IMG/VR virus record: IMGVR_UViG_3300025141_000560
Location: 1 to 28,427 of that record
Direction: 5' to 3' (one strand)
DNA length: 28,427 nucleotides
DNA from: a virus
The number at the start of each line of letters is the position of its first letter. Positions within the stretch are counted from its first letter, which is position 1. Below the pieces are notes generated by a model, which did no database searches, had not been told where the DNA came from, and saw only the letters and a program-made list of their open reading frames with translations. Positions 15,801 to 24,008 of this stretch are shown here, piece by piece. The position numbers and the translations under genes are program-made.

Positions 15801-16462
15801 TACTTTCCCATCTCACCAGCGGTTCTAGAAGCCACAGGATCATAATCTACATCCACATTACAAACTAATGTTCTTCTTTTTTCTTTTGTAGAATTAAATG
15901 GATAAACGCAATGTCTCACGTCATAGGGAAACACATAAAAATCTCCAAGTTTAACATTCGGTGAATAATCTGTTTTAGCAAATTGACCAGCAGCTGCTCC
16001 TGAAATTTGAAGTCTCCCATTCATGGGTTTTGATTCTGCTGAATATTCCACACCATAATCAGATGGAAGTTTCATAATCATAACGGAAGAGAGACCGGTA
16101 AATAATTTACCTTGATGAATATGGATAGGATTATATTCTCCTGCTCTCATTTCATTAACCCAAATAGAATTTATATTCGTCGTATAACCATAAATTTTAT
16201 TCCAATCTAAATAATGTTTAAATACAGAATAAAACCACTGCAATAAATCAGTTGGTAAAAAATTATGTTGATGCATCTTGTCATTGTTGGGCCCTGCATA
16301 ATGAAGTGAAACTTCATCTTTAATTTTACCCACAAGTTGTTTGTTAGCTTTAGGTAATTCTTTTTTTCTTTTTTCGTAAATTTCTGTGAGACCAGCAAAC
16401 ACGTCTACCGGTGTTTTGTATTTTAAGACTGTTTGACCAAAGTATACAAAGTCAAAATTCAT
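15800..16462 (-). CDS. 2OG-Fe(II) oxygenase-like protein (second TIGR02466-like)
   Basis: The 220-residue protein resembles the TIGR02466-type oxygenases: NSIWVNEMRAGEYNPIHIHQ leads to H114 and H116, then FTGLSSVMIMKLP, and a distal GDFYVFPYDVRHCVYPF gives H184, with R196 or R197 as anchor. The acidic iron ligand is not clear after HIH, where the family often has Asp or Ser a few residues on. It is a different sequence from the oxygenase at 14587-15216 and so probably has another substrate. It starts 3 bases after the coiled-coil gene and ends on the first base of the PKHD-type gene. Function inferred from motifs only. Confidence 0.8.
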   Translation of the reverse strand: MNFDFVYFGQTVLKYKTPVDVFAGLTEIYEKRKKELPKANKQLVGKIKDEVSLHYAGPNNDKMHQHNFLPTDLLQWFYSVFKHYLDWNKIYGYTTNINSIWVNEMRAGEYNPIHIHQGKLFTGLSSVMIMKLPSDYGVEYSAESKPMNGRLQISGAAAGQFAKTDYSPNVKLGDFYVFPYDVRHCVYPFNSTKEKRRTLVCNVDVDYDPVASRTAGEMGK

Positions 16463-16465
16463 ACT

Positions 16466-17137
16466 CTACTTTCTTTTGAGTTGCTTGGGTTTTTTGCTAT
16501 CCAGTGATAATGTTTTTTCTGCTATATTTTTTTCTAAAGATTCTAGTTGTCCTAGTACATTAAACACTTCTGGTTGGGAAGTACCCGGTGTAATAGTTTT
16601 TTGTTGTTCTCGTAATCTTAATAAATATGAATTGGCTTGATGCGTATTTACATCTCTATCATCAAAAGAATTATCATGAAATTCTTTTTTAAGTTTAGAC
16701 CAAGTAGCAACTTCTCTCATTCTATGTTTAGCTACCAATTCCATTTGAGCTTTCCCATAGAGTTTTTCTTCTAACTCTACTTGTTTCATTTTTTTATCTA
16801 AAGGGTCTTTTTCTTTCTTGATATCTCTTTTTAATTTTTCTATTTCAATATCATTTTTTCTAGAGTCAAAAGATAGATGAACTAAATTTTCAAAGTGTGT
16901 ATTCTGTTCTCTAACCGACTGCCAATATTTAGCAGCTCTAGTTGGATATTTATTATCGGATAACACCGAAAATCTCATTTCAGTTTCTGTTCTGAACATC
17001 TGTTTCTTCATCCAAGTATCTTGAAGTTCAGGTATAAGTTTTTTGAACTGAACGACATCTTGTTTATCCAAGATTTTAGTTAAGTACTTCGACTCAGTTT
17101 CTAGCTTTGCAACAATATTACGTTTTTCTTTATTCAT
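16466..17137 (-). CDS. Charged coiled-coil protein, unknown function
   Basis: This 223-residue protein is very rich in K and E, with long helical stretches at about residues 1-35, 95-150 and 190-223 and a lysine-rich end (KKPKQLKRK). A strong AGGAG precedes the start by 9 bases. No membrane segment, signal peptide or catalytic motif is seen. It lies after a hairpin at the end of the propeller genes and directly before the four oxygenases, so it may belong to that cassette as a scaffold, or be a tail assembly protein. Family not recognised. Confidence 0.75.
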   Translation of the reverse strand: MNKEKRNIVAKLETESKYLTKILDKQDVVQFKKLIPELQDTWMKKQMFRTETEMRFSVLSDNKYPTRAAKYWQSVREQNTHFENLVHLSFDSRKNDIEIEKLKRDIKKEKDPLDKKMKQVELEEKLYGKAQMELVAKHRMREVATWSKLKKEFHDNSFDDRDVNTHQANSYLLRLREQQKTITPGTSQPEVFNVLGQLESLEKNIAEKTLSLDSKKPKQLKRK

Positions 17138-17172
17138 TCTGTTCTCCTTTTACATCTTTTTAAATATAAACA

Positions 17173-17189
17173 CAAGAGATAATCTCTTG
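17173..17189 (-). terminator. Possible terminator after the propeller genes
   Basis: The sequence has an 8-base inverted repeat around one central base (CAAGAGAT-A-ATCTCTTG on the plus strand); as RNA it would form a 6-base stem with a 5-base loop, followed on the minus strand by the T-rich TGTTTATATTT. It lies in the 65-base gap between the last propeller gene and the coiled-coil gene. A second short repeat (TTGAT...ATCAA, about 17190-17203) overlaps it, so alternative pairing is possible. The stem is AT-rich and may only weaken transcription. Confidence 0.4.
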
Positions 17190-17202
17190 ATCTATATCAA
17201 TT

Positions 17203-18993
17203 TTATGAAGTAGTTACTGTTGCTACCGCTAAAGCGGCTGTCCATTCTTCGGACTGACTTTCTGCTGGTGGGCCTCCACCCGCTGCAAGAGTGTTTGCAG
17301 CTGAATTTTTAGGTGCTGATGGTCTTGCAGCATTAGCCAAATCAGCAACTTCTGTCCAGCTTGTTCCATCAAAAATTTCTGTATTAGCTAAATCAAATGG
17401 GGGGCCTCCACCAAAAGTTAATGCGCTTGTTTGAGTACCTGAACCAGCATTGAAAAACCTAGCAGTGTTCATATCATTGACTTCTGTCCAACTTGTTCCG
17501 TCCCATTTTTCTGTTTTTCCTGTGGCTGGTTCTCCACCAAAAACTAATCCTGCTGCTTGTGTTCCTGCTCCACCTCCACTTATTCTAGCTGTATTTAAAT
17601 TATTAACTTCTGTCCAAGCAGATCCGTTCCAGCTTTCAGTATCTGCTGTAGCAGTTGTGGTATAACCACCTGCATATAAAGTAGCAGGGGCAGCTAAACC
17701 AACACCCATACCTTGTCGTCTTGCAGTATTTATATCTGTTGTTTCTGTCCATGCAGAACCATTCCAAGACTCTACGTTTGCAATATTTGTATCAAGACCT
17801 GCAATCTCTAATGCATTTGTTAAAGTTCCAGTTCCAGCAGCTTTATCTCTTGCTGTATTTAAATCAGCGTCTTCTGTAAAAGCAGTTCCATTATAAGATT
17901 CATTTAAAACTGAAGTTGAGGCTGTAGATGTTCCACCACCAAATATTCTTGCAGATGACTGACCTGATCCCGATCCTGCTGCATAAAATCTTCCCGTATT
18001 CATTGTTCCACCAGAAGCCCATGCTCCTGTAGGTATAGAACCTTCATAACCTTTTAAAGCCCCAGTAGTTGAATTATACCAGAGATCTCCTTCGACTAAA
18101 ATTGCAGCTGTAATAGCTGGAAAAGACCATTCTTCTGTTGCAGTTGTTGCACTAGGAGTCTTTCCTGATGCACCTAATGCAGATGTATTACCTGCTCCCG
18201 CAGCACCCATTTCTGATCGTGCTGTACTTAAATTATTGACTTCTGTCCAAGATGTTCCATCGTAAGATTCTGTATTAGTTGTAAGAGATGGATTACCTCC
18301 TCCAAAACTTAAAGCCGAAGTCTGAGTACCACATACTCCATTAAAATTAACTGCGGTGTTTAAATTAGCTCCTTCAGTCCAATTTGTGCCATCCCAATAT
18401 TCAACATTAACTGTTCTCCAAGGAGAAGAAGGAATTTCACCACCAGCACCTAAAGCTGCAGTTTGAGTTCCAGTACCAAACACTACTTTTGGAGTGTTTA
18501 AATCATTGACTTCTGTCCAAGAAGTCCCATTCCATTTTTCAGTTACTGCTTGATAAGGAGGTCCTCCACCATAGCCTAAAGCAGCTGTGCTTGTTCCAGC
18601 TCTTCCAATTCTCATTCTTGCAGTGTTTAATTCATTTACCTCTGTCCATGTACTTCCATTCCAAGTTTCAGTATTATCCATATTGGGAGTTCCAGGACTT
18701 TGACCGCCGGCATCGACAGCTGCTGTAGTTGTTCCAGACAGTCCACTGTTAGCCCTTCCAGTGTTTAAATTATTGACTTCTGTCCATGTGGATCCATTAT
18801 AAGTCTCCACATCAGCCGTAGATGTATTACCTCCAGCTAAAATAGCTGCAGTTTGAGTTCCGTCTGCACCTTGGCACACATCGTTTCTTGCGGTATTTAA
18901 AGCTCCACCGCTAGCCCAAGATCCTTCATTTGCAACAGGGTCAGAATCTAATGATTGAACTGTAAATCCTTTTATGTCTCTATAATTTGCCAT
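17203..18993 (-). CDS. Double six-bladed beta-propeller tail protein
   Basis: This 596-residue protein begins with MANYRDIKGFTVQSLDSDP, shared with the two related genes, and holds two propellers (about residues 25-298 and 325-590). Each has five full blades with the motif E-x-[YFW]-[DN]-G-[ST]-x-[WF]-T-E followed by a variable loop, NTAR-type turn and GG strand. A sixth blade appears to be closed by the N-terminal WASGG-xNTxR strand and a C-terminal EEW strand (velcro closure). The link (VEGDLWYNSTTGALKGYEGS) resembles fibre collar hairpins. Kelch-like propellers usually bind sugars or proteins, so a receptor-binding or fibre role is likely. The start is 1 base after the preceding stop. Confidence 0.8.
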   Translation of the reverse strand: MANYRDIKGFTVQSLDSDPVANEGSWASGGALNTARNDVCQGADGTQTAAILAGGNTSTADVETYNGSTWTEVNNLNTGRANSGLSGTTTAAVDAGGQSPGTPNMDNTETWNGSTWTEVNELNTARMRIGRAGTSTAALGYGGGPPYQAVTEKWNGTSWTEVNDLNTPKVVFGTGTQTAALGAGGEIPSSPWRTVNVEYWDGTNWTEGANLNTAVNFNGVCGTQTSALSFGGGNPSLTTNTESYDGTSWTEVNNLSTARSEMGAAGAGNTSALGASGKTPSATTATEEWSFPAITAAILVEGDLWYNSTTGALKGYEGSIPTGAWASGGTMNTGRFYAAGSGSGQSSARIFGGGTSTASTSVLNESYNGTAFTEDADLNTARDKAAGTGTLTNALEIAGLDTNIANVESWNGSAWTETTDINTARRQGMGVGLAAPATLYAGGYTTTATADTESWNGSAWTEVNNLNTARISGGGAGTQAAGLVFGGEPATGKTEKWDGTSWTEVNDMNTARFFNAGSGTQTSALTFGGGPPFDLANTEIFDGTSWTEVADLANAARPSAPKNSAANTLAAGGGPPAESQSEEWTAALAVATVTTS

Positions 18994-18994
18994 A

Positions 18995-20809
18995 TTAACT
19001 TACCGTAATTGTATAATTTGCTAAGCTCACTGCCCATTCTTCAGTAGCTGCTCCACCCGGAGCAGTTCCACCAAAAACTATTCCTGCAGAAGTGCCAGTT
19101 CCTGATGACATGTTACCACCACAATTTCTACCTATTGAAAGATCTCCTACTTCGGTCCAACTTGAGCCATCAAAATATTCTGTAACTGCAACATTTGAAC
19201 TTCCGTCATAACCAGCCGCAACTACTTGTGCAGTTTTAGTTCCAAATCGAAAACCGCCTTGTCTTCCTGTATTTAAATCTGCTACCTCTGTCCAACTTGT
19301 GCCATCATACTGTTCACAAACTGCCTGTGAACTATCGCTAGGATTTTGACCGCCGGAACATATAGCTGCGGTAGGACTACCTGATGCCATAGCAGCAGAT
19401 CTTCCTGTATTTAAATCTCCAACTTCAGTCCAATTTGTTCCATTAAAGTTTTCTGTTATTCCTGAATTTGGTGCATTACCTATAGCTAAACCTGCTGTTT
19501 GTAATCCACATCCTGCTACATAAAGTCTAGTTGTATTTAAATCGTTCACTTCTGTCCAAGATGTACCATTCCAACTTTCATTTGCGTCAGTAGCACTAGG
19601 TGTTCCTCCTCCAAAACCATTTGCTGCACCTTGAAGTCCAAAACCACCTAAATTATTTCGCCCCGTATTCATATCATTTACTTCAGTCCATGCTGATCCA
19701 TTATAAGATTCTGTAACTGTTGATCTTGATGGTCTATCTCCAGCAAAAACTAAAGTTGCTGTAGGTGTTCCATTACTTGCTCCTCCAGCATTTGTTCCTG
19801 GAGCATTTAAATTTCCACCAGAAGCCCATGTGCCTCCTGGTACTTTTACTTGTGAAACTTTAAAAGCGTTTGTTGATGAAGAGTTAAAGTAAACTTGTCC
19901 TTCATTTATTTTTGTAAGTGATGAAGCCGTTGACCATTCTTCTGATGATTCTTTTGCAGGAGTTCCAGGAGTTCCGCCGGCATAAATTGACGAAGGTTGA
20001 GTTCCTCCCCCTGCTCCATAATATTTTGCTATTGATAAATCACCAGCCTCTGTCCAGCTTGTTCCATCAAAAATTTCTGTTTTTGTAGTAGAGGGTGGTT
20101 CACTTCCACCAAAAACTAAACCAGCGGTTTGAGTTCCTCCTCCTGATAGATATTGTCTAGCTGTGTTCAAATCTCCAACCTCTGTCCAATTTGTTCCATC
20201 AAAAGATTCAACAATAGCTCGGTAGGGATTTCCTCCTGAACCTATTCCTGCTGTACTCGTTCCAAATGTTCCTTGACCACTTCTGGCTGTATTTTGATTA
20301 TTTAGTTCTGTCCAAGAACTTCCATTCCATAATTCGCAATTGTTAGAAGGTGCGGCAGAAACGATAAGGGAGGCACTTTCTGAAGCCCCCAAACCTCTTC
20401 GGCCTTGAACTCCATTACTTATATTTGTTTCTTCTGACCAATTGGTTCCATCAAAAGTTTCAGTGAAGGAACTATTTCCTCTAGGAGAGGTTGTATAACC
20501 TGCTGTCACTAATGCAGATGTAGTTACTCCTGCGCTTGCGCCATCTTGTCTTCGTTGGTCTGTATTATTAACTTCGGTCCATGCAGAGCCATTATAGACT
20601 TCGCAATCATAAACTTGAGATCCATCACTACCATCCGGTGTTCCATTAACAACCATCCCGGCAGTTCCAGGTCCTGTTCCAAAAAGTTCCATCCGACCAG
20701 TATTTATATTTGGTGCAGAGGCCCAAGTTCCCGTAGCTCCTATAGACGCAGCAGGATCACTACTTAGGCTTTGAACGTTAAAACCTTTTATATCTTTGTA
20801 ATTTGCCAT
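18995..20809 (-). CDS. Double six-bladed beta-propeller tail protein, paralogue
   Basis: This 604-residue paralogue has the same plan: MANYKDIKGFNVQSLSSDP start, first propeller to about residue 298, link with NEGQVYFNSSSTNAFKVSQ at about 300-325, second propeller to the end. Each half has five full E-x-[YFWL]-[DN]-G-[ST]-x-W-[ST]-E blades plus the EEW closing strand. The blades differ from those of the next gene mainly in the loops between strands, as expected for binding surfaces under selection. A good AGGAG precedes the start. Its place suggests a tail fibre or spike component; a purely structural role is also possible. Confidence 0.8.
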   Translation of the reverse strand: MANYKDIKGFNVQSLSSDPAASIGATGTWASAPNINTGRMELFGTGPGTAGMVVNGTPDGSDGSQVYDCEVYNGSAWTEVNNTDQRRQDGASAGVTTSALVTAGYTTSPRGNSSFTETFDGTNWSEETNISNGVQGRRGLGASESASLIVSAAPSNNCELWNGSSWTELNNQNTARSGQGTFGTSTAGIGSGGNPYRAIVESFDGTNWTEVGDLNTARQYLSGGGTQTAGLVFGGSEPPSTTKTEIFDGTSWTEAGDLSIAKYYGAGGGTQPSSIYAGGTPGTPAKESSEEWSTASSLTKINEGQVYFNSSSTNAFKVSQVKVPGGTWASGGNLNAPGTNAGGASNGTPTATLVFAGDRPSRSTVTESYNGSAWTEVNDMNTGRNNLGGFGLQGAANGFGGGTPSATDANESWNGTSWTEVNDLNTTRLYVAGCGLQTAGLAIGNAPNSGITENFNGTNWTEVGDLNTGRSAAMASGSPTAAICSGGQNPSDSSQAVCEQYDGTSWTEVADLNTGRQGGFRFGTKTAQVVAAGYDGSSNVAVTEYFDGSSWTEVGDLSIGRNCGGNMSSGTGTSAGIVFGGTAPGGAATEEWAVSLANYTITVS

Positions 20810-20818
20810 AAAGGACTC

Positions 20819-21103
20819 CTACGGCAGATTATATTTAACTGGTCTAGTTTGTCGGTTTTGCTCTTCAGCTGATAATGCATCATAAGCAGCTTGTGCTGTT
20901 TCAATTTCACCATCAACAATAGCTTGTGCTTCTGCTTTTGTTTTAGCAGCTCCACTTACTTTGCTAATCCAGCTATCACCATGATGATTGTCGCCTACAA
21001 CCCATACTTCGCCAGCATGACCTGCAAGGTAAAACTGTCTTCTCTCTTCGTGAGTGAAGAAGTTCTTTCCCCAGTTCGTCGCTGTACAGTATTTATATGC
21101 CAT
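20819..21103 (-). CDS. Small conserved tail-region protein (94 aa)
   Basis: This 94-residue protein starts after a strong AGGAGG and reads MAYKYCTATNWGKNFFTHEE, then a W-rich middle (GEVWVVGDNHHGDSWISKV) and an alanine-rich helix (KTKAEAQAIVDGEIETAQAA). It is soluble, has one cysteine and no TM. It lies between the single and double propeller genes. A role as a small fibre, cap or assembly protein is suggested only by position; I recall similar helix endings in marine phage tail regions but no named family. Confidence 0.7.
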   Translation of the reverse strand: MAYKYCTATNWGKNFFTHEERRQFYLAGHAGEVWVVGDNHHGDSWISKVSGAAKTKAEAQAIVDGEIETAQAAYDALSAEEQNRQTRPVKYNLP

Positions 21104-21139
21104 AGTTGTTTCCTCCTTTTCTTATTTTATAAATCATTG

Positions 21140-22120
21140 TTAACTTGTTGTCACTGTTTTAATTTGATAGTCATCGGCAGTCCATTCTTCTGTTACATTT
21201 TGTGGAGAAGGTCCTCCTCCCATTGCAATTCCTGCATTAGAAGCTCCAGTTCCTGCCAGTCCATATCGAGATGTCGAAAGATCAGCTACTTCAGTCCATG
21301 AAGTTCCATCCCATGATTCCGTGATAACTGCAGCCGGGTAATCTGCTGTAATGATAGCTGCAGTTTGAGTTCCAAACATCGCTCCATAACCATGACTTCC
21401 ATTTGTATTATTTACTTCTGTCCAAGAAGTTCCATTATAAGTTTGACAATCTCGATAGGGAGCAGATTCTGCTCCTGCATTAAGACCCGCTGTAGTAGTT
21501 CCGGTTGAGGAATTTCCAATCACTGCTCCAGGTAGATCATTTCCTTCGGTCCAAGAACTTCCATTAAATGTTTGAGAGTTAGCAGTAGCTGTACCGCCAC
21601 TACTATCTCCACCTATCATCATGGCAGCAGTATTCGTTCCCAATGAACCCATCCAAGCCATTCCAGTAACGACATCACCTACTTCAGTCCAATTTGTTCC
21701 ATCATAAGATTCTACATTAGAAGTTCGGGCATTACTATCTGGACTATAAGGAGTCCCTGACATACATAAAGCTGCCGTTTGTGTTCCTGCTCCTCCTGGT
21801 CCAGCTCGACTAGTATTTAAATTATTGACTTCTGTCCAAGACGTTCCATCGTATTTTTCAGTCTCATTTTTTGCTCCAGAATTATATCCTGAAAAAGCCA
21901 TTGAAGCACTCTGAGGAGCATTTCTAGCTGCAGCTATATAATGACGAGCAGTATTCAAATTGCCACCTGAAGCCCACGTTCCAATCGAAGCGCCTCCATC
22001 TTTAACAACTTTAAATTTTTTTCCTGTAGAATCGTAATAAAAATCTCCGACAATTGGATTGTCAGGATCCCCATCTCGGGATTGTATTTTAAAGCCCTGT
22101 ATACCTTTATAAGTAGCCAT
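21140..22120 (-). CDS. Single six-bladed beta-propeller tail protein
   Basis: This 326-residue protein is the single-propeller member of the set. An N-terminal head (MATYKGIQGFKIQSRDGDPD) and a hairpin with VGDFYYDSTGKKFKVVKDGG (residues 24-43) precede the propeller (about 48-315). Five full blades follow the motif E/Q-x-[YFW]-[DN]-G-[ST]-x-W-T-E and the last strand is EEW. The two larger genes look like duplications of this unit. Likely fibre or receptor-binding protein; substrate or receptor unknown. The gene is coupled to the fibre-like gene upstream, 5 bases away. Confidence 0.8.
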   Translation of the reverse strand: MATYKGIQGFKIQSRDGDPDNPIVGDFYYDSTGKKFKVVKDGGASIGTWASGGNLNTARHYIAAARNAPQSASMAFSGYNSGAKNETEKYDGTSWTEVNNLNTSRAGPGGAGTQTAALCMSGTPYSPDSNARTSNVESYDGTNWTEVGDVVTGMAWMGSLGTNTAAMMIGGDSSGGTATANSQTFNGSSWTEGNDLPGAVIGNSSTGTTTAGLNAGAESAPYRDCQTYNGTSWTEVNNTNGSHGYGAMFGTQTAAIITADYPAAVITESWDGTSWTEVADLSTSRYGLAGTGASNAGIAMGGGPSPQNVTEEWTADDYQIKTVTTS

Positions 22121-22125
22121 GAAGC

Positions 22126-23136
22126 TTATTTATCCTTCAATACCCACCCTTGAGTTGAATCAGTGAAGACTAATGTAAAAGCGGCACGTTCAACGGAAAC
22201 CGTTAAATCAGCTGCTACACCATTAATTTTTTCCGAACCATTAGGGGAGACAGTTAGATTATTTGAATCAAATGTTCCTGCATAATCAACACAAGTTACT
22301 TCATCTCCTATAGAGCCTGCGGGTAATGCAACCGTGAAAGCTGCACTTGTTGTATTACAAAAATATCCTTGTCCTCCCACTGCTGTAAAACCTGAAGTTT
22401 TAACTGCTTGCCAAGATGTTCCTCCTGAGTTATCCACCCATGATAAAACACCACCTGTTGTTGATGTCAGTATTTGATCATTAGAACTAGCAACGGCTGC
22501 CGGCATCGTTAATGTATAAGATGTCGTTGTACCTGATGCTTTAAATCCAATGTATGCACTATCGTCTGTATCCGCTAATCGCAATTCTTTCTGAGAATTA
22601 ATTGTCAATCCAGTTCCAGCGGTCCAGATTAAATCTGCATCTCCGCCAAAAGCGCCTGAATTATTGTATTGAACTTGTGTATTTGATCCACCCGGAGAAG
22701 TTGAAGCTCCAAAACCTGTATCAACTATATCTGGATTAGTACCATCATTTGCTGTTGCATAAACAAGTACTGTTGAACCGTTAGAAATTGCAACACTTGA
22801 ACCAGACCCACTTGTATATTTAAATGTAACAGTTTGTGAACCTGAGGTTGCGTTTTTAAGTATATAAATTTGTTGAACGTCTAAAGGAATAGTAACATTT
22901 CTGCCTGCAGATAATGATCCAGTGAATTGAATACATCTGTGAGCAAGAGTTGCTCCAGTTGCACCATCTGATACCGATAAAGCTGTATCAGCTCCATCAG
23001 TTACTGCTTGTGTTGTATAACCACCAGAAACCTGTTCAATGATATCCCAGTTAGTATTAGTTAACGTACCCCATGTGCCGGCTTTTTCACCGGTTGCCAT
23101 TTTTTGTACGCCGAGTGCTGTATATGTTGAAGGCAT
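22126..23136 (-). CDS. Tail fibre-like structural protein
   Basis: This 336-residue protein opens with STYTALGVQKMATGEKAGTW and TLTNTNWDIIEQVSGG, an N-terminal block I recall from marine phage fibre-type proteins, where it likely attaches to the virion. The rest is beta-rich: a G/S/T-rich middle, and a C-terminal domain (about 245-336) with GDEVTCVDYAGTFDSNNLTV and SPNGSEKINGV. That C-terminal pattern resembles the 136-residue virion protein at 27228-27638. A TAGGAG precedes the start by 11 bases. A fibre or baseplate-like role is likely; whether it is the receptor binder cannot be told. Confidence 0.75.
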   Translation of the reverse strand: MPSTYTALGVQKMATGEKAGTWGTLTNTNWDIIEQVSGGYTTQAVTDGADTALSVSDGATGATLAHRCIQFTGSLSAGRNVTIPLDVQQIYILKNATSGSQTVTFKYTSGSGSSVAISNGSTVLVYATANDGTNPDIVDTGFGASTSPGGSNTQVQYNNSGAFGGDADLIWTAGTGLTINSQKELRLADTDDSAYIGFKASGTTTSYTLTMPAAVASSNDQILTSTTGGVLSWVDNSGGTSWQAVKTSGFTAVGGQGYFCNTTSAAFTVALPAGSIGDEVTCVDYAGTFDSNNLTVSPNGSEKINGVAADLTVSVERAAFTLVFTDSTQGWVLKDK

Positions 23137-23149
23137 ATTTTAAAATCTC

Positions 23150-23995
23150 CTAAGCTGCTTCCGTATCTACATCTGTATACGATGTATTTGATCCAGTTGC
23201 AACACTAGAATACGATGTATTTGATCCCGTGTCAACATCTTGAAAATGCTGAATCCCTAAAGTTCCCACACTAATTGTTGCTGATTGTCCAGTCACGGAC
23301 ACAGTAACATCAATTACTAAACTAAGAGAACCTACAGCCGTAGTAGCTGAAACTCCCGTTAATCCCATCACATCAGCCGGACTTAAAGCTCCTACACTAG
23401 TTGTAGCGGAGACGCCAGCTGGTTGAACTGTTGGATTAGAGGTAACTACAATATCCCCAAGAGTAGTTGTCGCAGAAACTCCAGTTAAAGATGCAGTAAC
23501 ATCTGTTACAGCCGTAGGAGAGCCTACAGAACTTGTCGCTGAGACTCCTGTTAAAGGAACTCCAATTTCTATATTTAATGATCCAGTGGCAGAAGTTGCT
23601 GAAACTCCAGTTAAAGCGAATGTGACATCTGAAACCGGTGTAACGGTTCCTAAAGCAGAAGTTGCTGAAACTCCTGTGAGTCCCATAACATCGGCTGGTG
23701 TAATTGCTCCTACACTTGTAGTTGCTGAAACTCCACTTGGTATTCTATAGACTGCTTCGTCAACCGATCCCCAGCCATTGTATCCCCATTGAAGAGTACC
23801 CCAACCAGGTTGAACATAAGCGTCAACGCTTCCTACTGTAGTTGTTGCTGATACACCTGTAAGAGTAACGGTTTGATCGTTAAGTTCTCCCCAAGCACCA
23901 TCATTCCAAGATTTAGCTCCCCATCCTGTTGCGTAAACGTTAGTGTCGCCCCAGTCAGATTGACCCCAGGTTAATCTTCCCCATCCTGTAGCCAT
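23150..23995 (-). CDS. Repeat-rich virion protein (GVSAT repeats)
   Basis: This 281-residue protein has three N-terminal tryptophan motifs of the form GWGxxxWxxxxWG (about residues 4-17, 24-37 and 64-77) and then nine copies of G[VQ]SAT-x-x-x-G spaced by about 19-22 residues (one copy lies between the second and third tryptophan motifs). A block containing GVSATTS, then PADVMGLTGVSAT, appears twice. The C-terminus has a duplicated TGSNTSY. The composition (S, T, V, A, G; no cysteine) points to an extended beta structure. A strong AAGGAGG precedes the start. Such W-motif/repeat proteins occur in marine phage structural regions; a fibre, spike or neck role is inferred. Confidence 0.75.
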   Translation of the reverse strand: MATGWGRLTWGQSDWGDTNVYATGWGAKSWNDGAWGELNDQTVTLTGVSATTTVGSVDAYVQPGWGTLQWGYNGWGSVDEAVYRIPSGVSATTSVGAITPADVMGLTGVSATSALGTVTPVSDVTFALTGVSATSATGSLNIEIGVPLTGVSATSSVGSPTAVTDVTASLTGVSATTTLGDIVVTSNPTVQPAGVSATTSVGALSPADVMGLTGVSATTAVGSLSLVIDVTVSVTGQSATISVGTLGIQHFQDVDTGSNTSYSSVATGSNTSYTDVDTEAA

Positions 23996-24008
23996 AAGGA
24001 TTGCCTCC

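Noticed and set aside
16207-16398. Minus-strand frame inside the oxygenase gene at 15800-16462
   Set aside because: Contained in another frame of a gene with clear catalytic motifs; composition is lysine/phenylalanine-rich as expected for an AT-rich shadow.
14587-16462. Oxygenases as broken parts of one ancestral gene
   Set aside because: Each has its own full set of core motifs and a normal family length (195-220 residues).
17203-20809. The two double-propeller genes as an assembly duplication
   Set aside because: They differ throughout in loops and in most codons; similarity is limited to the repeat core.
17203-22120. Diversity-generating retroelement acting on the propeller genes
   Set aside because: No reverse transcriptase, template repeat or accessory gene is visible in the window, and variation between blades is not limited to adenine positions as far as can be judged by eye.
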